DNA of 5,942 bases from Candidatus Fermentibacteraceae bacterium (GTDB lineage: Bacteria > Fermentibacterota > Fermentibacteria > Fermentibacterales > JCC-6): NCBI GenBank assembly GCA_021162285.1, contig JAGGYZ010000276.1, forward strand, positions 1-5,942. The letters run 5' to 3'. Below, one piece after another: positions 1 to 4,992 of this stretch. Under the pieces are notes generated by a model. The model was not told where the DNA came from. It made no database searches and saw only the letters and a list, made by a program, of their open reading frames with translations. The position numbers and the translations under genes are program-made. How positions within the stretch are numbered: the first letter of the stretch is position 1; each line of letters begins with the position of its first letter.

Positions 1-462
1 GATACCGATACTGATACCGGGGATAACCCGGATTCTCTGACATTCATTGCCGAGGATACTCTGGATGTCGGTGTATGGCTTGATGACACCGTAACGACAT
101 ACGCCGATGAGCTTGCAGAGCATCAGATAGCTTTGAACGATATGTTTTTTGATTACAATTCCGAGAATCTTTCTGCAGAGATGCTGACGACTCTCATGGC
201 TGACGCGGATTACATCATGAACAACCAGAATTTCAGACTGCTGCTGGAAGGTCATTGTGATGCCAGAGGAACCATTGACTACAACCTTGCTCTGGGAGAG
301 AGAAGAGCACAATCGGTGTACGACTACCTTCTGAATTACGGAATTCCAGCCTCCAGACTGGAAACAGTCAGTTACGGCAAGGAGAGACCGTTTGTTTCAG
401 GAGATGATGACTGGGCTCTTTCTCAGAACAGACGCGTTCATATTCGCGTTCTTCCGGAGTAG
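1..462 (+). CDS. pal: Pal-like peptidoglycan-associated outer-membrane protein, OmpA C-terminal domain (5' partial)
   Basis: The frame is open from base 1 to the TAG at 460-462, so the start and any lipoprotein signal lie outside the window; 153 residues are visible. Residues 1-44 form an acidic, Asp/Thr-rich linker beginning with DTDTDT. Residues from about 45 to 150 are an OmpA/Pal C-terminal domain: the first strand and turn (FFDYNSENL, 49-57), then the peptidoglycan-binding stretch GHCDARGT (84-91), YN (94-95) and LGERRA (98-103), then VSYGKERP and a terminal SQNRRVHIRV strand. In this family the Asp (here D87) and a downstream Arg bind the diaminopimelate of peptidoglycan stem peptides, anchoring the outer membrane to the wall. 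The fit to Pal is close and the next gene is cpoB-like, the usual neighbour of pal. A longer OmpA-family protein cannot be excluded because the N-terminus is missing. Confidence 0.88.
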   Translation, partial: DTDTDTGDNPDSLTFIAEDTLDVGVWLDDTVTTYADELAEHQIALNDMFFDYNSENLSAEMLTTLMADADYIMNNQNFRLLLEGHCDARGTIDYNLALGERRAQSVYDYLLNYGIPASRLETVSYGKERPFVSGDDDWALSQNRRVHIRVLPE

Positions 463-465
463 GTC

Positions 466-1128
466 ATGAAGCTGCTGCTGCTACCGGTAACCGGCATTCT
501 TCTGCTTACTGCCTGCTGGGGGGGACAGTGGATTCATTCTCCCGGCCGGGTAGAAGACATAGATACAAGAACTGCAGAGATAAACCGTATGCTCGATTCC
601 ATTAAAGTTGTTACAGGACAGAACGAAATTCTGCTGAGAGCAATACAGGCCCAGGCGGGTATGCGAAGCGGAGATCAGACACAGAACCTTCTTGAACTGG
701 CGGATCAGCTGGAAAGAATGCTGAGTTCCGGCGGTTCCTCAAGACAGGGTTCCACTTCTGCCAGCGTCCAGACGGCATACGATGAAGCATTCCGCCAGTA
801 TCAGCAGGGTGGATACTCCGTGGCAGCGGAAGGATTCTACGAGGTTGCAATGGGCAGCCCTGATTCTGAAGTGGCCGATGATGCTCTTTACTACCTTGCT
901 CTCTGCCATCAGAGTCTGGGCGAAGACCACAGGGCAATTGAGGAATTGACAGCTGTTTACTACAAGTATCCTGCATCTGAAAGGGCAGCCTCCGCACTGG
1001 CCAGAGCTGCTGCGATTTACAGTGCTAATTCTGCAGTTTCCGAGATGCACAGGCTGGAGACAGTTATTCTCGACAGCTATCCCAACAGCGAGGAAGCCCG
1101 TCTCATTGCAGGAAGACGGGGAGAGTAG
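466..1128 (+). CDS. cpoB: CpoB/YbgF-like TPR lipoprotein of the Tol-Pal cluster
   Basis: This is a 220-residue secreted protein. The N-terminus is a lipoprotein signal peptide: MK, a hydrophobic core, and the lipobox L14-T15-A16-C17, so Cys17 should be lipidated. Residues about 28-88 are polar and heptad-like, suggesting a coiled coil, followed by a Ser/Gly linker (about 88-101). Residues about 104-216 resemble the TPR region of YbgF/CpoB: AYDEAFRQYQQGGYSVAAEGF, then ALYYLALCHQSLGEDHRAIEE, YYKYPASERA and LDSYPNSEEA, with the recurring 'yP.S..A' helix ends. In proteobacteria CpoB links Tol-Pal outer-membrane constriction to septal peptidoglycan synthesis; the same role here is inferred. The ATG lies 3 nt after the pal stop, with GGAG at 456-459 as ribosome binding site, so the two genes are probably co-translated. 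E. coli CpoB is a soluble periplasmic protein, so a lipid anchor is a difference. A generic TPR lipoprotein is the alternative. Confidence 0.8.
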   Translation: MKLLLLPVTGILLLTACWGGQWIHSPGRVEDIDTRTAEINRMLDSIKVVTGQNEILLRAIQAQAGMRSGDQTQNLLELADQLERMLSSGGSSRQGSTSASVQTAYDEAFRQYQQGGYSVAAEGFYEVAMGSPDSEVADDALYYLALCHQSLGEDHRAIEELTAVYYKYPASERAASALARAAAIYSANSAVSEMHRLETVILDSYPNSEEARLIAGRRGE

Positions 1129-1166
1129 CATTTCGAAAGTCCTGTTACTTGGCATTTGTGAGGGAA

Positions 1167-1195
1167 TTGAAGCATATTCGCCCGGAGCAGAAAAT
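1167..1195 (+). promoter_or_regulatory. Possible weak sigma70-type promoter for the tig operon
   Basis: TTGAAG (1167-1172) is spaced 17 nt from GAAAAT (1190-1195); each hexamer matches 4 of 6 consensus positions. Transcription would begin near 1202, giving a leader of about 100 nt that includes the inverted repeat before tig. The match is weak and could be chance. A second candidate, TTGGCA at 1256-1261, lacks a convincing -10 and lies very close to the tig start. A promoter is expected somewhere in this gap, but its position is not established. Confidence 0.2.
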
Positions 1196-1200
1196 AATTT

Positions 1201-1223
1201 CCCCGGAAGGGGTTCATTTAATT
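1201..1223 (+). terminator. Weak terminator-like hairpin after the pal-cpoB genes
   Basis: CCCC (1201-1204) pairs with GGGG (1209-1212) around a GGAA loop of the GNRA type, followed by the T-rich TTCATTTAATT. A four-pair stem and an interrupted T run make a poor intrinsic terminator, though its place between two functional clusters is right. It could equally be a structured element inside a continuous transcript. Confidence 0.25.
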
Positions 1224-1230
1224 GTAAGTA

Positions 1231-1274
1231 GCACAACTGATTGCTCGATAAGCGATTGGCAATAGAGTTGTTGC
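1231..1274 (+). promoter_or_regulatory. Imperfect inverted repeat in the tig leader
   Basis: GCACAACT (1231-1238) pairs with AGTTGTTGC (1266-1274) with one bulged base. ATTGC (1240-1244) pairs with GCAAT (1259-1263), and TCG (1245-1247) can pair with CGA (1253-1255). Altogether this is about 16 pairs in a single folded arm. A smaller alternative hairpin, ATTGCT (1240-1245) with AGCGAT (1251-1256) and one G-U pair, excludes the inner part of the large one. No T run follows, so it does not look like a terminator. It ends 27 nt before the tig ATG and leaves the ribosome binding site (AGAGGA, 1292-1297) unpaired. It may be a leader RNA structure or a protein-binding dyad; no known family is recognised. 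Confidence 0.4.
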
Positions 1275-1301
1275 GTTTGCGTAACTGAAAAAGAGGATTG
1301 A

Positions 1302-2567
1302 ATGGCCTACGAACTGATAAAGGAAGAGGACGACAAGAGAGTTGTCCGGTTTACCATGGACGCCGCCGACCTCAAAAAAGTATTCAGAAAAGTGAAGAGA
1401 GACATTTCCAAAGAAGTGAGCATTCGGGGTTTCCGTCCCGGCCATGTCCCAGACAGTATCATTGAAAAGAGATTCGGAAACATAATCGTTACAGAGGTAG
1501 CGGAAAATGCACACAAACAGCTTTCTGAAGATCTGTTTGAAACATTCGACTGGGTGCTTTCCGCAAATGAACCCGAATTTGAAACTGTTCTTCCCGTTGA
1601 AGGTGAAGACTATGTTTATACCGTCACATACCGCGTGTTTTTAACTCCCGAGCCTGTGGATTACAAGGAAATCAAACTTTCTGTTCCACAGTACGACAGA
1701 GAAAAGGCCGTTGAGGATACCATAGAGCACCTGCAGAAACAGTTTGTCAGTTTTGATAAAACCGACAGCCCGTCTGCTGCTGGCGACCTCGTCGTTCTTA
1801 CATATCCGGATCCGGACGGCGCACCTGATTCAGGTCCCCGTGAACTTACAGCGGTTATTGGTCAGAACGACATGGGCCCCGGTTTCGATGAGCTGATCAC
1901 CGGGGTTAAGCCGGGAGATACATTTACCATGCAGATGAAGGTAGAACAGGGCAAAGATACAGGTCTTCAGGGACCTGTCCATACCTTTGCTGTAAAGGAA
2001 GTAAAAGCTCATTCATACCCTGAACTTGATGACGAATTCGCAACGAAGGCCGGGGGCTTCAAGACCATGGATGAGTTCCGGCAGAAGATCCGCGATGATG
2101 TAAACACCAGGTATGACGCGGAGACGAAGAGCTTTACAGAGAGACAGGCAATAGACAGCATACTGGACAGCAATGTGTTCGATGTTCCCGAGTTTATGGT
2201 AGCAAACCTTACTGAAGACTATGTCAGTCAGCTTGAAGAGGAAGAACCGACAGAGGAGACAAAGAAGGTTGCCGGTGAACTGGCAGAAAGAAAGGTCAGA
2301 GAGTTTCTTCTTCTCCGGGAGATAGCTATCTGTGAAAGTCTTGAAATAACGGAAGACGAGATAGAGGAGTCCGTTGCATCCGGAGACAACAGATCCTCTT
2401 ATCTTGACAGAAACAGAAACGAAAAAGCCCTTGAATTTGTATTGAATTCGGCGGTAATCGAAGAAAAACCGCCAGTGGAAGATGGTCCTGAACCTGCAGT
2501 TGTCCCCTGGAAATGGGTATCTGTTGATCCGTCTGCAAAGAAAACAAGCAGCGAAGGAGAAGAATAA
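1302..2567 (+). CDS. tig: Trigger factor, ribosome-associated chaperone
   Basis: This 421-residue protein binds the ribosome near the exit tunnel and shields nascent chains. The N-terminal domain (about 1-120) carries the ribosome-docking loop GFRPGHVP at 43-50, the same position as GFRKGKVP in E. coli. Residues about 161-238 are the FKBP-like prolyl isomerase domain. It keeps the 'GPGF' core (F195), a following G..PGD turn and F229, but is eroded in two active-site loops. It is followed by the typical YPELDDEFA junction (239-247). The C-terminal substrate-binding region includes VPEFMV, a long helix (ERKVREFLLLREIA) and NEKALEFVLNSAVIEEK, and is shorter than in E. coli (432 residues overall). 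The last 33 residues are Pro- and acid-rich. The ATG is preceded by AGAGGA at 1292-1297. The stop codon overlaps the clpP start by 1 nt (TAATG). Confidence 0.95.
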   Translation: MAYELIKEEDDKRVVRFTMDAADLKKVFRKVKRDISKEVSIRGFRPGHVPDSIIEKRFGNIIVTEVAENAHKQLSEDLFETFDWVLSANEPEFETVLPVEGEDYVYTVTYRVFLTPEPVDYKEIKLSVPQYDREKAVEDTIEHLQKQFVSFDKTDSPSAAGDLVVLTYPDPDGAPDSGPRELTAVIGQNDMGPGFDELITGVKPGDTFTMQMKVEQGKDTGLQGPVHTFAVKEVKAHSYPELDDEFATKAGGFKTMDEFRQKIRDDVNTRYDAETKSFTERQAIDSILDSNVFDVPEFMVANLTEDYVSQLEEEEPTEETKKVAGELAERKVREFLLLREIAICESLEITEDEIEESVASGDNRSSYLDRNRNEKALEFVLNSAVIEEKPPVEDGPEPAVVPWKWVSVDPSAKKTSSEGEE

Positions 2568-3151
2568 TGCCTGTGATCCCGTTCGTGGTGGAGAAGGATG
2601 GCAATTCCGAGAGATCATACGACATATACTCGCGGCTGCTTAAAGACCGGATAATCTTCATTGCCGATACAATTACAGCCCAGACTGCCAGTGTTGTTGT
2701 GGCGCAACTGCTTTTTCTTGAAGGTCAGGACTCGAAGAGGGATATTAACATGTACATCCACAGTCCCGGTGGCTCTGTTTCAGCCGGTCTTGCAATATAC
2801 GACACCATGGAGTTTATCAAGCCCGATATAGCAACATTCTGTATGGGGAGTGCCGCTTCAATGGCTTCGGTTCTCCTGGCAGCCGGTGCTACGGGTAAGA
2901 GAAGCATTCTTCCCCATGCACGGGTTATGATTCACCAGCCCAGCGGTGGTGCCATGGGTCAATCTTCAGACATACAGATCGAAGCAAGGGAAATCCTCAA
3001 AATCCGGAAACAGATGGATCAGATTCTTGCCCACCACACCGGACAGACAGTGGAGACAGTGAACGCAGACAGCGACCGTAATTTCTGGATGAATTCACAG
3101 GAAGCAAAGGATTACGGAATTGTAGACAATATTTTGACGAATCGAGACTGA
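2567..3151 (+). CDS. clpP: ATP-dependent Clp protease proteolytic subunit ClpP, with Asn at the triad Asp position
   Basis: This is a serine peptidase subunit that assembles into a double-heptamer barrel and degrades proteins fed in by ClpX. It has 194 residues, the usual length, and starts with the typical N-terminal segment ending YDIYSRLLKDRII. The oxyanion strand SPGGSV (66-71), the nucleophile Ser98 in GSAASMAS (94-101) and His123 in MIHQP (121-125) are all present. The third triad residue, normally Asp in 'DRD.FM', is Asn172 here (DSDRNFWM, 168-175; codon AAT at 3080-3082). Arg171, used in ring-ring contacts in the family, is kept. The rest, such as EAKDYGIVD, is standard. The start overlaps the tig stop by 1 nt, with AAGGAGA at 2554-2560 as a strong ribosome binding site. 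The family assignment is certain; full catalytic competence is not. Confidence 0.97.
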   Translation: MPVIPFVVEKDGNSERSYDIYSRLLKDRIIFIADTITAQTASVVVAQLLFLEGQDSKRDINMYIHSPGGSVSAGLAIYDTMEFIKPDIATFCMGSAASMASVLLAAGATGKRSILPHARVMIHQPSGGAMGQSSDIQIEAREILKIRKQMDQILAHHTGQTVETVNADSDRNFWMNSQEAKDYGIVDNILTNRD

Positions 3152-3153
3152 AA

Positions 3154-4404
3154 ATGCCCAAAGAGAATCGATGCTCATTCTGCAACAGACCAGCCAATGA
3201 GGTTAATCAGCTGATTCAGGGTCCCGGCGTGTTTATCTGTGATGACTGCGTACGCTACTGCCATGAAATTGTAGAAGAAACAGTGGAAAATTCCGACGGT
3301 AAAAAACCTTCTTTTCTTGACAGAAATATTCCCGCTCCCATGGAGATCAAAAACAAACTCGATCAGTATGTTGTGGGTCAGGAGGAGGCGAAGAAGGTTC
3401 TTTCCGTAGCCGTTTACAACCACTACAAGAGGCTGCAGAGCAAGCATGACAGCACGGCATCAGTTGAACTTGAGAAAAGCAACATTATACTTCTCGGATC
3501 AACCGGTGTTGGGAAAACCCTTCTTGCAAAAACTCTGGCGAAGATTCTTGATGTTCCGTTTGCCATTGCTGACGCAACCACCCTCACAGAGGCTGGATAC
3601 GTGGGCGAAGATGTAGAGAACATTCTTCTGAGGCTGCTTCAGGTAACAAACATGGATGTAGAGCTTGCTCAGCACGGAATCATATACATTGACGAGATAG
3701 ACAAAATTGCAAGAAAGTCTGAAAATGCATCTATCACCAGAGATGTTTCCGGCGAGGGAGTTCAACAGGCACTGTTGAAAATGATTGAGGGCACTGTTGC
3801 AGGCGTTCCGCCTGGAGGAGGACGCAAACACCCCTACCAGGATCATATTCAGGTGAATACTACAAACATTCTTTTTATCTGTGGTGGAGCCTTTCACGGG
3901 ATAGAGAAAATAGTTTCCGGCCGATTGCGTAAGTCTTCTCTGGGTTTCAACGCCGACCTGGGCGATTCTGAAGAATTCGAAGGTTCGCAAGTTCTCAAGA
4001 AGATCGAATCTCATGATCTGGTGCGTTACGGTATAATCCCGGAACTGGTTGGTCGCCTTCCCATTCTGGTAACTCTCGACGACCTTTCTGAGAAGGATCT
4101 GGTCAGGGTTCTTACCGAGCCCAGGAATGCCCTTGTGAAACAGTACAGGTATATGTTCAAGCTTGAAGGCGTTGATCTTCAGATTACAGATGATGCTCTT
4201 CTTGCCATTGCAGAGGAAGCCAGTAAAAATCACAGTGGAGCCAGAGGTCTTCGATCGATAGTAGAGAGAGTTCTTCTCAATCCCATGTACAGAATACCTT
4301 CCGAGAAACCGGCACCGGATAAATTGATTGTTAACGAAAACTGTATTACCCAGGGAGCAGACCCGGAAATTCTCATCGAACGAAACGACAAGGAAGCTGT
4401 GTGA
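3154..4404 (+). CDS. clpX: ATP-dependent Clp protease ATP-binding subunit ClpX
   Basis: This AAA+ unfoldase recognises tagged substrates and threads them into ClpP. It has 416 residues (E. coli 424) and is complete. The N-terminal zinc-binding domain has four cysteines, C7, C10, C29 and C32. The AAA+ module shows Walker A GSTGVGKT (115-122), pore loop 1 GYVG (148-151), Walker B IIYIDE (176-181), the RKH loop (224-226), the arginine finger in VGRLP (R301) and sensor 2 in GARGLR (R364). The ClpP-docking loop reads LGF (263-265) in place of the common IGF, a conservative change. All catalytic motifs are intact. It starts 2 nt after clpP; the upstream CGAGA at 3143-3147 is a poor Shine-Dalgarno match, so translation probably depends on coupling to clpP. 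Confidence 0.98.
   Translation: MPKENRCSFCNRPANEVNQLIQGPGVFICDDCVRYCHEIVEETVENSDGKKPSFLDRNIPAPMEIKNKLDQYVVGQEEAKKVLSVAVYNHYKRLQSKHDSTASVELEKSNIILLGSTGVGKTLLAKTLAKILDVPFAIADATTLTEAGYVGEDVENILLRLLQVTNMDVELAQHGIIYIDEIDKIARKSENASITRDVSGEGVQQALLKMIEGTVAGVPPGGGRKHPYQDHIQVNTTNILFICGGAFHGIEKIVSGRLRKSSLGFNADLGDSEEFEGSQVLKKIESHDLVRYGIIPELVGRLPILVTLDDLSEKDLVRVLTEPRNALVKQYRYMFKLEGVDLQITDDALLAIAEEASKNHSGARGLRSIVERVLLNPMYRIPSEKPAPDKLIVNENCITQGADPEILIERNDKEAV
4390..4396 (+). promoter_or_regulatory. Ribosome binding site supporting the TTG start of engB
   Basis: AAGGAAG lies inside the end of clpX, 9 nt before the TTG at 4406-4408. No in-frame ATG exists nearby. The only upstream in-frame ATG (4328) would add 26 residues that overlap clpX and have no counterpart in the family. 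This site is the main reason for choosing the TTG. Confidence 0.55.
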
Positions 4405-4405
4405 T

Positions 4406-4990
4406 TTGGCAAAGCTTCGTATTGAGTTCCTGAAAAGCTGTCCGGGAAAAACAGGACTGCCTGTTGACGGTCTTCCGGAGATGGCGTTTATCGGAAGATC
4501 CAATGTAGGTAAGTCATCTCTTATCAACAGGTTGAACAGCGGACCCAAAGTTGCCAGAACCAGCTCCCGTCCTGGCTGCACGCAGTACATAAACATCTTC
4601 ACTACCAACAAGAATTTTTACATAGCCGATCTTCCCGGATATGGTTTTGCAAAGGCTCCTGACAGGCTTCGAAGACAGTGGACAGAATGGATTGGCTGGT
4701 ACCTGAGAGAGCGGCAGACTTTGAGGGGAACGATTCTTCTGGTGGATTCCAGACACCCGGATCTGGAGAACGATTTGTCCATGGCCAGGTTTCTTAGGGA
4801 GGGTGGTAAGCCATACATCATTGCTCTTACCAAAAGCGACAAGCTCAAGAGAAACAAGCTTGCACAGTCTGTGCGCACTGCCGGGGAGATGGGGCCGGTA
4901 ATCCCTGTTTCTTCAGTTGACGGCAACGGAATGAACGAACTTTTGAAGTGGCTGACAACAGCCACCGCCACCCATTCGGCGAGGAGCTGA
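4406..4990 (+). CDS. engB: Ribosome biogenesis GTPase EngB (YsxC/YihA)
   Basis: This is a small TRAFAC-class GTPase needed for late assembly of the 50S ribosomal subunit. From the TTG at 4406 it is 194 residues, close to B. subtilis YsxC (195) and a little shorter than the E. coli protein (210). All five G motifs are visible: G1 GRSNVGKS (30-37), G2 Thr59 in RPGCTQYINIF, G3 DLPGYGF (75-81), G4 TKSDK (142-146) and G5 SS (169-170). It begins 1 nt after the clpX stop, pointing to translational coupling. An ATG at 4328 in the same frame gives a 220-residue version, but the extra residues come from sequence shared with clpX and look non-native. The C-terminus is a short Thr/Ala/Ser tail. Confidence 0.95.
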   Translation: MAKLRIEFLKSCPGKTGLPVDGLPEMAFIGRSNVGKSSLINRLNSGPKVARTSSRPGCTQYINIFTTNKNFYIADLPGYGFAKAPDRLRRQWTEWIGWYLRERQTLRGTILLVDSRHPDLENDLSMARFLREGGKPYIIALTKSDKLKRNKLAQSVRTAGEMGPVIPVSSVDGNGMNELLKWLTTATATHSARS

Positions 4991-4992
4991 TA

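Larger units (their letters stand above)
1129..1301 (+). other. Intergenic region between cpoB and tig
   Basis: This 173-nt stretch is the only sizeable non-coding gap in the window. I see no tRNA, riboswitch family or CIRCE heat-shock element in it. It contains a short GC hairpin followed by a T-rich run (1201-1223), a weak promoter-like pair (1167-1195) and a long imperfect inverted repeat (1231-1274). A small open frame that overlaps the end of cpoB and runs to about 1231 is a shadow of cpoB. The gap presumably separates the envelope cluster from the tig operon. Confidence 0.8.

Noticed and set aside
1022..1231. A small + strand open frame running from within cpoB into the intergenic region
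   Set aside because: More than half lies inside cpoB in another frame, there is no good ribosome binding site, and the product shows no features.
1129..1301. Search for a CIRCE element, tRNA or known riboswitch upstream of tig
   Set aside because: No TTAGCACTC/GAGTGCTAA pair, cloverleaf or recognisable aptamer core is present.
2013..2618. A 201-codon open frame on the - strand opposite the end of tig
   Set aside because: It is a shadow of the tig reading frame; its Cys/Phe/Arg-rich translation resembles no family and it spans the tig-clpP junction.
3172..3252. ClpX cysteines considered as evidence for a novel zinc protein
   Set aside because: C7, C10, C29 and C32 are the standard zinc-binding domain of ClpX.
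4328..4405. N-terminal extension of engB from the ATG at 4328
   Set aside because: These bases are clpX coding sequence, the encoded residues match nothing in EngB proteins, and the TTG at 4406 gives the expected length.
3499..4611. A 370-codon open frame on the - strand, antisense to clpX and engB
   Set aside because: It lies wholly opposite two well-conserved genes, its translation shows no recognisable domain, and it has no start context or neighbours to support it. It is explained by codon bias of the + strand.
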